From: Chytriomyces cf. hyalinus JEL632
Taxonomy: Eukaryota > Chytridiomycota > Chytridiomycetes > Chytridiales > Chytriomycetaceae
Length of the DNA stretch: 64,000 nt
NCBI GenBank assembly: GCA_025435555.1
Contig: JAIWWG010000002.1
Location: forward strand, 310,001-374,000
Direction of reading: 5' to 3'
Shown: piece by piece, positions 11,137 to 22,890 of the stretch
How the letters are laid out: each line of letters opens with the position of its first letter
Numbering within the stretch: the first letter of the stretch is position 1
Program-made: the position numbers and the translations under genes
The notes under the pieces: generated by a model
Database searches by the model: none
Told to the model about the DNA's origin: nothing
Seen by the model: only the letters and a program-made list of their open reading frames with translations

Positions 11137-11685
11137 TTAACGTGGCGCACGATCATATCGCGTCACCCATCGCTGCAACGTCGGCCGCAAATGCTTAAGA
11201 AACCAGACATAACTCTTTTCAGCAACTCTTAAAATCAACGGGCTCCTCTGCGCAGCCAAGCCGACCCACCGCAGGGGGGCAGGCAGTTCCGTCCACATGA
11301 GAGCAAACGCTGCAGCACCGCTCAAAATGGGTTGCTGTTCATTGAGAGAATCTCGGTGTTCATGAGGAGTTGATATTCGTTGCGCGTGGAAACGTTGAAT
11401 GAGATCTTGGGTTGAGATTGGACACGCTTCAACGGCTTCGGTGTCTCGGCGAATGTCCACGAAATCGATTCTTTTGTGGTGGGACTGGTCGAGACGCTTC
11501 ATAAAGTTGATTTCGCGCATGCAGAGGGGGCAGGCGGAGTCCCACCAGACGCGCACAGTAGGAGACGTGTTGTTGGTGGATGTCGTGGTAGAAAAGAACT
11601 TGCCAGCACCAGGAAGACTGTTCAAGAGACCAAAGGACCTCCACCTCAAAGTGACGCTGGGTGACAAGAGCGAACGAACCACCAT
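11137..11685 (-). CDS. DUF393 / DCC thiol-disulfide oxidoreductase-like protein, mitochondrial
   Basis: One exon, 182 residues. The N-terminus (MVVRSLLSPSVTLRWRSFGL) is basic and Ser/Arg-rich like a mitochondrial presequence. The core begins with VWWDSACPLCMREI, the DxxCxxC signature of the DUF393 (DCC, YuxK-like) family. FVDIRRD and the IPILSGAAA-type segment (here QPILSGAAAFALMW) follow. The family is predicted to be redox-active through the CxxC. Its substrate is not known. Length agrees with the family plus a presequence. Confidence 0.8.
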   Translation of the reverse strand: MVVRSLLSPSVTLRWRSFGLLNSLPGAGKFFSTTTSTNNTSPTVRVWWDSACPLCMREINFMKRLDQSHHKRIDFVDIRRDTEAVEACPISTQDLIQRFHAQRISTPHEHRDSLNEQQPILSGAAAFALMWTELPAPLRWVGLAAQRSPLILRVAEKSYVWFLKHLRPTLQRWVTRYDRAPR

Positions 11686-11756
11686 TTTTCTTACGTACTT
11701 TTTTTTTATAGTTTTTTTAAATAAATACGATTGGGCTTTAAATCTTATATAATCAA

Positions 11757-13205
11757 ATGGCCAGCAGCAGCGAGCAGTTCCAGATGGGCAGTGTCCAGTC
11801 TGTGGTGGTGCTGTCAGTGACTGGCATCCTCTGCGTCGGCGTCGTTGTCTTTATCGCCGTGCGCATCCGTGCCCTCGTGCTCGAGGCAAAGGGCGAGAAG
11901 GTTCCGAAATGGGTCGACCAACCTTCTTCCCTCGTCTGTCCTCAACCGATGCAAGATTCAGAGATTCCTTCCAGCGACCTTGCATACATGTCTAGAAAGA
12001 GGTCGGGGTCGGGCGGCGTGGCGGATTCAAGCACAACTCGTGCAATGAATACGGACTCTGGACCATCTCCTCAAAGTGACGCACATCACTCTGCGGTGCA
12101 CCCTCTACATGTCGTAGCACCAGCGCCCGCAATGCCCAGTACATACTTTCCACCCCATGCTCAATATCCCCATCCGCAACAGCAACAACATCAACAAGCG
12201 TATACGTCGGATGCTTCAAAAAATGTCTCCCTCGTGGGTACCGTCAACACCATCTACTCGCACTCCTCAAAAAGACAATCCACACTCGTCAACGTTGTCT
12301 ATTCACATGAACCCGAAAAACCAATCCTTCCAACTGCAAACACAAACAACTTTTTCTGGATGCCTTCATTCGCTCAAAAAGCAACAACTTCAACAAAACA
12401 TGCATTCTACACTTCTTCAACAACTCCAAAAGATGCTCCGCTGCATTCAAAAAAGAGCCGCTCAAATTCCTTGTCGTCCTCGTTTTGCGAAAGCCGGTCC
12501 AGTATTGGCGGATTAGACGATGCTGAAGTCAAAGAATGGCCGTCATCTCCTCCTTTGGACTCGTACATCAACAGCCATCAAAACTTGGTCCAAAAAACGC
12601 ATCATGCAGATGGGGGAACAGCAGCAAAGACGCTTGTGGACGCATTCCAAACCTCATCCGCAAACCGACCCAAAAAGCCATCGTTCATGGAGTACTTTGG
12701 ATTTCTGGCGGGAAAAGAAAGTGTCGCATCTTCCGACTCTGAAAACGGCGTGTTGACTACCGAGGATTCGGAAGACTTGAAATTCAGCAGTGGACCCATC
12801 ATGAGCCCAACCACCACCATTACGACCCCAACAACAACACCCATTACACCGGTTACCACTTTACCCTCGTTTGCAACCCTTCCACTCCCTCCATCACTGA
12901 AAACCGAAACAACGATGCGGAAAAGCCATTCCATGTCAACAGAAGCAGCATACCTAAACAGACGCACAGAAATCCTGCGACGGAAACAAGTTTCGGCATC
13001 CGTCAAAGACTCTTCATCATGGAATGCAGCCACACTAGCAATATTGGGACAACCACAACAGCAACAACACGCGGTGGTGGGGACGGATGAATGGTCAGAC
13101 GCGTTGAGCGATAATGAAATGAGTTTGAGCAGTGACTCTACAAGAAAGGCGGTTGGGATTGCAGCAATGCGGAGTGACGATAGTCTGGGAAAGTACTTGT
13201 ACTAG
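11757..13205 (+). CDS. single-pass membrane protein with long Ser/Thr-rich tail, function unknown
   Basis: One exon, 482 residues. A membrane segment at about residues 13-36 (VQSVVVLSVTGILCVGVVVF) is followed by a basic stop-transfer (RIRALVLEAKGEK), predicting an extracellular N-terminus and a cytoplasmic tail. The tail has His/Gln runs, many Ser-Pro and Thr-Pro sites and a TTTITTPTTTPITPVTT stretch. The architecture is like small fungal wall sensors or scaffold anchors, but I recognise no domain. It is divergent from the DCC-family gene, with only 71 bases between the start codons. Confidence 0.7.
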   Translation: MASSSEQFQMGSVQSVVVLSVTGILCVGVVVFIAVRIRALVLEAKGEKVPKWVDQPSSLVCPQPMQDSEIPSSDLAYMSRKRSGSGGVADSSTTRAMNTDSGPSPQSDAHHSAVHPLHVVAPAPAMPSTYFPPHAQYPHPQQQQHQQAYTSDASKNVSLVGTVNTIYSHSSKRQSTLVNVVYSHEPEKPILPTANTNNFFWMPSFAQKATTSTKHAFYTSSTTPKDAPLHSKKSRSNSLSSSFCESRSSIGGLDDAEVKEWPSSPPLDSYINSHQNLVQKTHHADGGTAAKTLVDAFQTSSANRPKKPSFMEYFGFLAGKESVASSDSENGVLTTEDSEDLKFSSGPIMSPTTTITTPTTTPITPVTTLPSFATLPLPPSLKTETTMRKSHSMSTEAAYLNRRTEILRRKQVSASVKDSSSWNAATLAILGQPQQQQHAVVGTDEWSDALSDNEMSLSSDSTRKAVGIAAMRSDDSLGKYLY

Positions 13206-13964
13206 AGATATTAATTTTTTTTAAACTTACACAGAGCTTCCCCCACCCCCTTTAATTGAAGTAAACGAACGGGGGGAGAAAATAAAAACGTAGTGGTATT
13301 TATGCTGAAAACGAAAGAGTCCCAACTTTGCTGTTGTTTTGTTGTTTGTTGCGGGTGGAAGTTGGGGTGGTTTGTTTAGACACTCGGATAAAACGAAAGC
13401 AATTTGGAAGTTTGGATCAACAAATCCACCAAATGTGGGCTCATGGATGGGGTGGGTGTAAATGTTAAATATTTGAATATTTTACATTATACGGCAAAGG
13501 AAGGAAGGGTCCTTTGATGGATGACGAGTCACAGTGTTGAACCACGCAAACAAGAACAGGAACAAGCAGCGTTGTTGTAACTGATTTGATTCCAGAGTGC
13601 ATGTTGCTTTACAGTTACTCTCATCGGGTAGCAGTCGAGATGTGCGAGTGGAGTGTTGAGGTTGTTTGTTGGAGTGTGTTCCGACTTGTCCAATGGGAAA
13701 CGCTTTAAAAAATAGAGTGGAATTGAACCCTGTGAATCATGGCACTCACTGTTTGTTTCTTGTCTTGCTCTGTTTTCGGACGCAGATCAGTCTGAGTAAA
13801 AAGAGGAAAAGATGAGAACGAAGAAAAGAGGAAAAAAGAGGAAAAACACGAGAAGTAAAATAGAAAACATGACATGCATGCCCCCCAACTAATTATAAAT
13901 ATTTTTATTAACTATCTGTTCAATAAATAAAAAAAAAAACCCAAATGAAAATCTCTTCTCACCA
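13206..13964. other. intergenic, no gene seen
   Basis: About 760 bases of AT-rich DNA. The last 170 bases are purine-rich (repeated AAGAGGAAAA) and probably form the promoter and leader of the F-box gene. No RNA gene or repeat element recognised. Confidence 0.5.
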
Positions 13965-16900
13965 ATGAAAACCCAAGGCAACATCAGCAACCAGCGGCGC
14001 AGCAAATCACCAGGTGCACCACTTCAAGCCACACACCTTCTCGCCCCCATGCGCATGGGCATCCGCCGTCGCAGTTGGGATCCTAGCGACGCGCACAACG
14101 CTGCAGCCGTTGACTCTCTCGTTTCAAAGTTGCCTCCACCACCGCCACGCGCAACCAAGACATACACTTCCAGTCTGTCGAGCGGCTCGAGTGGCAGTGG
14201 ATCGGCTGCTGCAAATGCTGCTACTGCATCTGGCGCTTTGATTCCTCAGTCGAGCCCGTTGATTCCATCCACGCCGGCTCCTTCGCAGCGTAAACTCTCA
14301 TTCTCACTGGCCGTGTGGGCACCCTCTCCGTCCCCGCCAGTCTCGCCCTCCATGCCCCCGCTGGCACTGTCGCTGTCCAAATCAAACACACTGCCACCGC
14401 TGCCGCCGCTTAAAATGCCCGACTCCGTAAGCGAACTAACGCTGGATAGTTTCGTGAGCTTGTACGACAACATCCTTCCTTCAAACTCGGGTAACCTGCC
14501 ATCTCCATTGAAAAAAAAGACGAGAAGAAAAATAGTATAACTTTTTTTTCTCCGCTTCTTCTTTTGGCAGGACTTCCGATGGAACTATGGATCCGAATCA
14601 TGTGTTTTATACCCAATTTGGAAAACTGGAGTCGCGTAAACAGATCAACGAATTTCCTTCTCAAAGATTTGCAAGTCCGACAATTATGGCTGATGGGACG
14701 ATATGGCGTCAAGCTGTCATTGTACGGGCTCTTGATGCATTACCCGCTGTTGCGCAACGATACTCTTGTGAGGATGTTGGTGAATGGCGGCGCGAATGTA
14801 TGTGTTTCCCATAACGTATTCCCTCAGCGAATCGCATCGGATACTCACTCCATCAAATACCGACACAGATTCCGCGTTTCCTTGTTCAGATCGCATTCGA
14901 TGACTTCTCAAAGGGATTACGTAAGCTTGCATGTTGAATTTTTTGCATTTGTCATCAATTAGATTTTTTTGTTAAATATGGTTTTTATTTTATTTTTTGT
15001 TCTATTCAGTAGCCACGGGCCCAGCAACGTACTTGGACTTTCTTGTCATTGAGTACTGCAGAAAGCGCGACAGGACTGCATCAAGGCCAAGTGCTGAAGA
15101 CTCTGCTGACGCGTCAGATGGGTATCTGCTGCCGAATGGATTGCGCACAAACCTGGATCTGCATGCGGCTGAAGCATTGTTTCAGGCAAAAGACTCAAGG
15201 TGGGATATATATTCGTTTAATTCTTGCTTTTTTTATTAATTTGATTTTGCACAGTCTTTTTGAAATGTACATGAATGAGGGATCAGCAGAGAGCATGACA
15301 AAAATCAGGAAACTCATTTTAGAAGAGCAGTTTATTCCCATTTTGGAATCGAGTCCCACTTCGCTCTTTCGCATTTTCCAACTATCCCAAATGGACATGA
15401 CTCTTTTTGACGCCATGATTCGTAAAAATGGCTTCAAAGTCGCCAAAGTGAACGATGACGTACTACGCCGCGTGATTGCCACATCCACACACTCACCATT
15501 CCCAGCAGCATCCACACCAAATACCGCGAAAAATCGACCCGCCCTGACATGTTACTTGAACCGAGGCTTCAGACTCTCACCCAAACTCGCCAAAAGCGTT
15601 CTCATGGACTGCGCAAATTCATCCGATTTGCCAAAAATTCTCCACACAGTGGCAACACACCTGCAATACCGCCAAATCCGGCGCATCGCGCTCGAAATCG
15701 CCACCGAAATGCTTGGCCCCGGCGGCATGTCCTTCACGCCAGCCATGTTGGACCACTTTCTAGACGCACGACCCATCAGCCTCCTCAATGCCCAAGATTT
15801 GCAACGCGCATTGGTTGGAAACGAAGATGGCGCAGTGAGCGACAAGATCCCATACACGACTCGATGTTACGAGCAAGCGAATCCGCAAAAAGTGTGGCAT
15901 TGGGTGTTGCGGCGGTTCGGCGTGGGCCATGCGTTGACTGCTTATTGTTTTGATGATTTGTTGCAGTGGCTTGGTGACTTGAGCACGCGCGCCGAATACG
16001 CGTCGGGGAAATTGAGTGGTATCAACAGTGCAGGAAATAACTCTAAACGTGCAACAACAGATGGAACTAGCGGTGGTCCCGGAATGTCGAGTGGTATCAG
16101 CAGTACAGAAGAAAACCCGTTCAATTCACATGTTGCACCGTTTGTTGAAGCTGGAATTCTTGTTCTTCCGCGGCACGTGCAGTTTCTTGCAAAATCTGCG
16201 CGATGCAAGAAAGCGGCGCCTATGCCTGCAGTGATCTTGGGACTCGCCATGAAGAGCGTGCTGCGACGCCGTGAATCGGTGCCAGACAGTTTGGAAACAC
16301 GCGGGCGAACAAACGTGGATCCACCGGAACTGTTTGTAAACCAACCTCAAGCAACAAATTTGTACCGTGGTGTGTCAAGAGATAGCGCTGCTACTGCAGC
16401 ACCGCCGTCGCTCATGAATACACGGGGTGGTTCGAATGCTGCGGAATCTGGCCAGCGAACACGCATATCATTCGCAGAACATCCACCCACCGAGCAGCAG
16501 CAACGTCAAAATTACACATATCCATCACATTCTCAAAAAAACGGGCTGCTCACCGTCCCCGATACAGACTTGAGATTCTCCGTCGTGGAACTGGACGCAT
16601 CTTCATCAGACACACTGATTGAACCAAATTACTCGGACGTGGCGCGTCCATTCATGACATTTGACAATGAAGTTGCACTATGGATTGAAGCGATCCGTTC
16701 CATGTTTGCCGATATACCCACCGTACGAGCCATTAAACTCGCAGACGCCGAATGGTTCAAGGAATGGAGACTTGAATCGGAAGCGCAGGAAAAAAAAGAG
16801 TTGGCGCAGATTGGGTTGCCTATGAAAAAGAGTTGGTCCAGTGGTGGTCTTGGGAAACGGCGTAGTGAATTTGGGGCGGGATGGTGGGACATGTTGGTTG

Positions 16901-17037
16901 GAATTGGGGGAGGTGGAATGTCGAATAAGGTGAAAGCGCTTGGAAGCCGGACTTCCGGCAGGCCGGGTCGGTTTTTGAACATATCTGAAGACATGTTGGT
17001 GAAGTTGACGGCCCTTCAGAAGGGGAAATCTCACTGA
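13965..17037 (+). CDS. F-box protein with long helical C-terminal region
   Basis: At least five exons. Exon 1 (13965-14490) encodes a Ser/Pro-rich N-terminus. The next exon (from 14571) opens with GLPMELWIRIM, then NWSRVNRSTNFLLKD, a canonical F-box. Short exons follow (about 14870-14920 and 15008-15200), then the long exon from about 15255 to the stop. The remaining ~570 residues are mostly helical (EEQFIPILESSPTSLFRIFQ, LHTVATHLQYRQIRRIALE), with Ser-rich linkers and a Gly-rich segment near the end. No ankyrin, WD40 or LRR signature is visible, so the substrate-binding part is unassigned. By family it would be an adaptor of an SCF ubiquitin ligase. The exact borders of the third and fourth exons are approximate. 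Confidence 0.7.
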
Positions 17038-17275
17038 AATAAAGTAAATAAATATTGTAATAAATCTTTGTATGGGTGTGCCATCATTTGATTCCTTGAT
17101 GTTGGTGCAGGAGGAATATCTTTTACTGAGACTGCACCACTTGGTGGCGTGTCCGTGGGACTTGGACATAGGCTGGGAATATGTAAAATAATTTCCTTAT
17201 TTATTTATTGGACTGCAAAGCAACAAAACGAAACGGCGACGCTTGCGACAACCCCGCCACTCAGACCTTTCCCGG

Positions 17276-18477
17276 ATGCTGGCAACGAACTCCAAAATGA
17301 TGCAGGCAGCCGCACCGCACATGTCGCCAGTCCATCCAAGCTGCATAAACACTTCCGACCAGCCTCTGGCCACCCCAGATTTGTCAATACGCATGGAAAA
17401 AGCAGCAAGCGCCTCCTCGGAGACACAACAATTTTCTGAGAATGATTTCGAAGACGTGTGTGCTGGAAACGGCGTCGCCGTGCAAGATCTTTTGGCTGTT
17501 TTGGACTATTTCGAAAAGGACCAACAACAACAACAAACAAAACAAGAACCATTGGATGAAGAAGATGTCATTATTTACGAATGCTTGTACTGCGACCGCC
17601 GCTTTGATACCTCCGAAACAGTACAAGAACATACCCGCAAGCATTTGGACGAGTTGCAGACAGCAGCAGTGGTGGGGAAACGGAAACGGGGTCAACCAAA
17701 GGCGAAAGGCAGCGACAGATATAGCCTCGATGATGCGTCATCCTCCTCTTCTTCAACAATGCATGTTTCTTTATCTTCCGCGTCGGTTTCTTCGCACACA
17801 TCCTCGGCTTCTCCCGTTCCAGGAATGAAATTGGAACCCACCTCAACAACCATGACAAAAGAATATTCCCCCATACAACAAGCATTTGTAAATGACGGCA
17901 ATAATAGTTCATATGACTGTGAACAATGCGGACTCGAATTCGCGAGTGTGGGGGTAACTACATAAAACCTTTTTTTGCACACTCACTCACACATACAAAC
18001 ACACACACACACATACACGCATACAAGTATCTCCGGCAACACGCTGTAGTCCATTCGGATGTGAAAAAGTTTGCATGTGAGCAGTGTCCGGAAGCGTTTA
18101 GACGTGTGTCTGAGTTGAAGTTGCATTACAAGGCTCACCATGCGAATGGGTTTAGATGTTTGCGTTGTTTAAAGCTGTGTGATTCGTATGATGTGAGTGG
18201 CATTTTTTTTTTTTTGTGTGAAACGCGCTTTCTTTCTTTGTTCAAGTCGCTTAATTAAAATGTCTTCCAACAACAGAGTCTCCTTACTCATGTCAAAGAA
18301 CATCATCCCGGTAAACGACCGTTTCAGTGCAAATTGTGTCCACAATCTTTCGATGCAAAGGCAGATCTAGCCACCCATCACAAACAGGATCACCCCAAAC
18401 TTGTCAACGACGTGACAAAGCCCAAAAAAAAGATACCAGCTGGTAGACAAGCGTCAAACAACGATACCATCTCTTAA
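17276..18477 (+). CDS. C2H2 zinc-finger protein with five fingers
   Basis: Three exons: 17276-17953, 18028-18192, 18277-18477. The fingers are YECLYCDRRF...H-x3-H; a second that spans the first intron (YDCEQCGLEFASVG joined to YLRQHAVVH); FACEQCPEAFRRVSELKLH; FRCLRCLKLCDSYD joined across the second intron to SLLTHVKEHH; and FQCKLCPQSFDAKADL. Between fingers 1 and 2 lies a basic KRKRGQPKAK stretch, probably a nuclear signal. Glu/Gln-rich and Ser-rich segments could act as transcription-activation regions. The fingers predict DNA binding; target genes are unknown. ATG 17276 is the first in frame; 17297 is also possible. The first intron contains a CA-rich microsatellite. Confidence 0.8.
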
Positions 18478-18566
18478 TTTACAGATCAAAACCCCATTGC
18501 AAAAAAAAGAAAAGAGCCACAATAGGACACGAAAGAATAAAAGCACAACCAATCAATCGCGCCCTT

Positions 18567-20002
18567 TCACAGTCCCGCTGCATTCATTTTCCTCAACCAT
18601 GCAATCGATCCCATCTCTTTCAAACGTGACACTGCTCTGCTCACGGCAAACGATGTTTCACTCGCACCCACACTCCCAATACTGGCCAATGAGGCATCTT
18701 GCAGTCCAGTCGCGCTCCACTCCATCATCCCAATATACGTCGTAGAACCACTACTTGACGCCCCACCTTCCTTCACAATACGCGTTTCAGTCCCAGTCCC
18801 TGAACCAGAACCAGCACCAGGCATGGGTGAGTCACGAAGCCCATTCAACAACATCTCAGGATTCCCAGCAGCCTCAATAACCAACCGCGCCCCCGAATCA
18901 TACGCAACATCCACAAAATTAATAAACCGCCTTCCCAAGTCGACCCCTTTCACTCCTGAATGTCCAACCCCATCTTTATCCAGCAACGGAACCGGTCCAG
19001 AAACAAAAATCTGTTTATACTCGCTGCAAAGGGTGACGTAGTCGGCACCGCCAAGTTTCCCAGTATTCCCACATAGCGTTTCAAATGGAATCATGGCGCA
19101 TTTTCCTTCCACAGCAAAAGGCACATCAACAGATCGATTCCCAGGCGGCAGTTTCACCTGCAGAGGCCGCGCAACATTTTCCCCACCACAAGCCTTTACG
19201 AACCGTTCCTGAAACGCTTCACGAGCTTGCGCAGCATCTCCAAACGGCGGGTCACAACCATTTTCCAAGGAACGCGGATAAAATAGACATCTCGATTCTT
19301 CCGTTTCATGCGTGAGAGTTCGATAGTCTGTTTCACCTTGAATTGACAACGTCTCACAGTGTGTGTCGAGGATTTGGAGAAGCGGTTTCACAGTGCCTCT
19401 GTTTAGCCCCGATCGGTAGAGTTGGTTGATTGGTTTATTTGAAGTCGTAATCAGCGAGAATGCAGATACTGAGGGTGTGTTTGGTCGTGCGATCGAAAAC
19501 AGGTTTTCAAAGAGTCGCCGCATGACCATTGCTTCGCCAATATCGACGATTTGGAATTCGTCCAGACATAGGACTGGGTGCTTGTTTAAAATGTTGATTG
19601 AGAGGGTTCGAAAAGCGTCTTGAGAAGGGTTCTGTGAGCGAATGCGGTGCAACTGTTCTGGCGCAGTGAGATGTTTGGTTTGTTTGTTATTTAAGGCATG
19701 GGTATTTTTCAGGCTGATAGTGGGCATTTACGATGAGTCTCCGACATGAACTGGAGAAAATGCGTCCGTCTCGAGATGCCGGGTTGCGCCTTGTTGATGG
19801 CTGCATGGAACTGGTCCATGACTAGCGATTTGCCGGATCCAACCGAGCCGACAATGTAACGAGAGTTTTTGGTGGTTTCGCTGGTGCTGTTCTGGAGAAG
19901 ATGTTTGCCGAGGGTCTCGAGCGATTCGAGGGCGGCGATTTGCTGAGGATCTCGCCGGAGGCCAAGACAGGTATGGCCCGCAACGAGTGACAAATTTCGC
20001 AT
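18567..20002 (-). CDS. AFG1: AFG1/LACE1-family mitochondrial AAA-type ATPase
   Basis: Two exons (20002-19732 and 19656-18567) give roughly 450 residues. Landmarks are the Walker A region YIVGSVGSGKSLVMDQF, the family motif FLQFMSETH, Walker B VLCLDEFQIVDIGEAMVM, then LFSLITTSN-like SAFSLITTSNKPI, CLFYPRSL and RFINFVDVAYDSGARLVIEA. AFG1 proteins help degrade or export misfolded inner-membrane subunits in mitochondria. The first ATG in frame gives MRNLSLVAGHTCLG with no obvious presequence, so an upstream exon may be missing from my model. A Gly/Thr/Ser insert (AGSGSGTGTETR) lies near the C-terminus. It faces the relic at 20290-20665. Confidence 0.85.
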
Positions 20003-20289
20003 ACTTTTTTGTTTTTGTTGATCCGCCACATTGGGAAATCGGGTCTCATTCGTTGCTGTTTACCAACAGCTTGACTCTCGCTCAACAGCAAAATGAATTC
20101 ATCACAAATTCCGTCATGAGTGAGTCAGCAACTTTGGTAGGTTGTTTGTTTATCCTTGCGAGTATCGCGACTGTACCATCGCCAAGATAATTGAAGACTT
20201 TCAAACTCAGGCCTTACTGACATTTTGTACGAGATAAAAGTCGGGGTAATAATCGAACAGAGTACGACGAGCGGTGTTGGTGCTGCACG

Positions 20290-20665
20290 TTGTTCGAGTG
20301 GTACTTTTCGTCGGTTCGAACAATCAGGAAGAATTTCAAGAAACATGTTCAACAGACTCTGCTCATTTCGATGTTCAGCGCAATATAAAAAGCCGGCGAA
20401 ATGCCTGCACTCGCAGACATGGGAAACTTTGCTTCTCTCGCCGTAAGTGCCGAAGACTTTTTCACGATCATTGTCTCGGGACGTAGTATCTTTGTCGGCA
20501 GTGGTTTCAGAAACTCGCCGACCTGAAAACCAAATTTTATTTCCTGCTGACCCATAACACAGCTTTCGCCGCTCATGATTCATGGATTCCTTGGACGAGA
20601 GTTTCTGGCCCTTGCACCACACGAATTCCATCAAGCTGCTGTCATGCCGGCAGTTACGACGCTAC
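20290..20665 (+). pseudogene. internally deleted relic of the myristoylated membrane-protein family
   Basis: At 20421 a start reads MGNFASLAVSAEDFF then TIIVSGRSIFVGSGF, clearly the first ~32 codons of the family at 25893 and 28036. The sequence then jumps straight into the family's 3' flank. TCGCCGACCTGAAA, TGACCCATAACACAGCTTTCGC and GATTCATGGATTCCTTGGACG match 25005-25117. About 1.5 kb of coding sequence is therefore missing. It lies between AFG1 and the 3' end of Rad1. The upstream part keeps the TTCAACA-type motif and a TATAAAA-like box (20389) seen before the intact copies. Confidence 0.75.
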
Positions 20666-20687
20666 GTTTGCCCCGTAATTGCAGCTT

Positions 20688-22208
20688 TTATGCAGATCCA
20701 ATATCTGGGAGACACTGTTAAAAAGGGGGAATTAGTTTCCACTTCAGACTTCGTCTTCAAAATAAATGGAAAACAACTCACCACAAAATTCACATAGCCC
20801 ATATCTGCAGTCGAAGCAACACTTGTTGGCTCATTTGCTTGAACTGGGACCATAAACTGCTCATTGCAAGAGAGACACTTATTTCGCGACATGGATCTGG
20901 AACCTCTCAAAATAAAATTGCCACCTGCATGGAAAGAATTCCTTCCGTATTGATACGCATGCTGACTTTGGCAGACAATAGAAGCAATTGCTTCAGCACA
21001 GGCTGAACAACAGAGTACTTGTATCTGACGTAAAAAAAAACCCCATCGTTAATCCAAACCAAAAACCAAAACCAAACAGAATTCTCTCAACTCTTGTGAC
21101 ACCATTCCGTTTGGACATTCAACACTTTCGAGCGCATCATGTTCATCTGCATTTGGCGATGAAACAGGTAATCCTTGCCCTCCTTCATATTCAACCGTCG
21201 TTTCGCCAGCCATTCCTTTTGAAGAAATTTGCAAGTGTGGAGTTTTATCTTGCACTTGAATGCAAAACGTGTCTGTGGTTGCGTCCAACTCGGAGATTGC
21301 GTGCGATAGCCAAACGGACTGTTTTGTAAAATTAACGTTTTGATGTGGCGAGGGGGGGTAATCACACCTTCATGAGAACTTTACAAGCAACATCATTTGC
21401 GGCAAATTGAGTCTCAATTTCAGACAACTCTTCTTGTGTGCTTTCAACGTCCATTGTTTTCAGTTTTGCCACCGTCTTGATACCCGCGTTTTGAAGACTG
21501 CCACGGACAACAAGAATGAGCAACCACACAGAGGATGAAATATTGAATATCCTGAAACAAAAACTAGCTCACGCCAAGACAAGAGTACTTTCCGCCGGAT
21601 CATGCTGCATCGACAGTGACACAACTTGCAAATCGGACATGGAAGGATTCGCATGTTTTTGTGAATGGTAACCGGCTCGCGGGGGGTATCCTCCCATGGC
21701 CGCGCCGATGGGGTTTCGTTGGTGGTTGTTGCTGTTGAGTGGGTGAGGTTGTTGCGGTTGAGAGTCTGATTCGTTGATCGCGGTGAACGGAGACGCGGAC
21801 GAGCCGCCAAAAATGCAGGCGGATTCAATGAGAGAGTCCATGTCCACGCAGAGAACAAGAGCATCCGAGTCCATGTTGTTGGCGTTGTTTTCGTTGTTGG
21901 CGTTGTTGGCGTTGTCGGAGGTGTTCGAAACAGAAAACATTGAGAATACGCTCATGGGCAGGAGAGCGTTGAGCTGGCATGTCTGGTGGGATTCAAGAGG
22001 TACAGTGAGTCACGGTTAGACAGCTTGAGGTATGCATGCTCACCCTGTGTGGCAGCAACACACTCAGCGCGAGGCCGCCTCTCTCCTCGCTTGCTTGGAC
22101 CAGAATGCGCAGCTTATTCGTCGCTGCATTTGAAGACCCGCTGTTCTGCGGCTGCACTGCCTTCAACAAGGAGACAAGTGATCGGACATTCTCCAGTTCG
22201 ACATGCAT
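20688..22208 (-). CDS. rad1: Rad1, subunit of the 9-1-1 checkpoint clamp
   Basis: About six short-intron exons. Exon 1 starts MHVELENVRSLVSLLKAV. Exon 2 has QLNALLPMSVFSMFSV and the LCVDMDSLIESACIFGG segment, equivalent to the LLDCLSIFG of Rad1. A later exon has AISELDATTDTFCIQVQDK. The last exons read YKYSVVQPVLKQLLLLSAK, VSMRINTEGILSMQ, GYVNFV and then CLPDIGSA-stop. All are in Rad1 order. Rad1 forms a PCNA-like ring with Rad9 and Hus1 that marks damaged DNA. An Asn-rich insert (NTSDNANNANNENNANN) interrupts the N-terminal half. The start is the first ATG in the Rad1 frame; earlier codons in that frame lack ATG. Confidence 0.75.
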
Positions 22209-22489
22209 TGTATCAATATCTTTTTGACTGTGAACATTTATCGATAAAGCGAACACATCGCATGCAAAGTTGACTCGATCCACTTGATTTAAGCTCGTTC
22301 CTGATGTTCGAATAGAGACACCGCTCTCTCCTGCTTGCGCGCTTGGCGAGGGCCACGGTTGAATCCAGGCACACGCTCAACGGCCGCAGCCTGTGGGTTG
22401 ACAACCTGCGCACCTGGTAGGTTCTCAAAGTCGAGAGCCTTTAGGAGAGCTGCCGTGACGGGGTGGACTTCGATCGTGCCCACGGCAAG
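22209..22489. other. Rad1 upstream region
   Basis: GC-richer DNA between the Rad1 start and the LRR relic. A short minus-strand open frame ends just before Rad1, but I recognise nothing in it. Confidence 0.4.
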
Positions 22490-22890
22490 AGCAGTCACTT
22501 CTGACTGGCAGCATTCCAACGCAGCTCGGACTTCTCGGACTCCTCTCAAAACTCGAATTAAGTGAGAACCCCCGCATTACCCATTCCAGCCTTCAGCTTT
22601 CTGGAAGGATTCCGACGGAACTTGGCCGGCTTTCGAATTTTAACGGATGTGATTCAACAAGGTCCCTTCTTTTGTTCCAGCAACCTTGCGGGAATTCATT
22701 TCACGGGGTCTGCTCCCAACAGAACTATCGGCCCCGCTCAGTCTTTCGAACTTTCGAACTTTGGACGTCTGACTGCTGAAAACTCCATCGCGATCAAACT
22801 CATCAATATACTCGCCCGAGAGCAATGAACAGAAGCAGTCAAATCCTGGTGATTGGGTTGCCTGATGGGCAATAATCACTCGCATTGTTT
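22490..22890 (+). pseudogene. decayed leucine-rich-repeat receptor gene
   Basis: The blocks match the LRR gene at 30123-31908 in order: GGCAGCATTCCAACGCAGCT (22506) against 30451; CTTTCTGGAAGGATTCCGAC with GGAACTTGGCCGGCTTTCGA against 30596-30635; CCAGCAACCTTGCGGGAA against 30711; and a last block around 22820 that resembles the pre-membrane region near 30910. Two or three LRR-coding exons and their intron spacing are recognisable, but no usable reading frame remains. It sits just upstream of the tandem membrane-protein copies. Confidence 0.65.

Noticed and set aside
22289-22549. 86-residue minus-strand open frame upstream of Rad1
   Set aside because: Overlaps the LRR relic, has a stop before the Rad1 frame and shows no recognisable domain.
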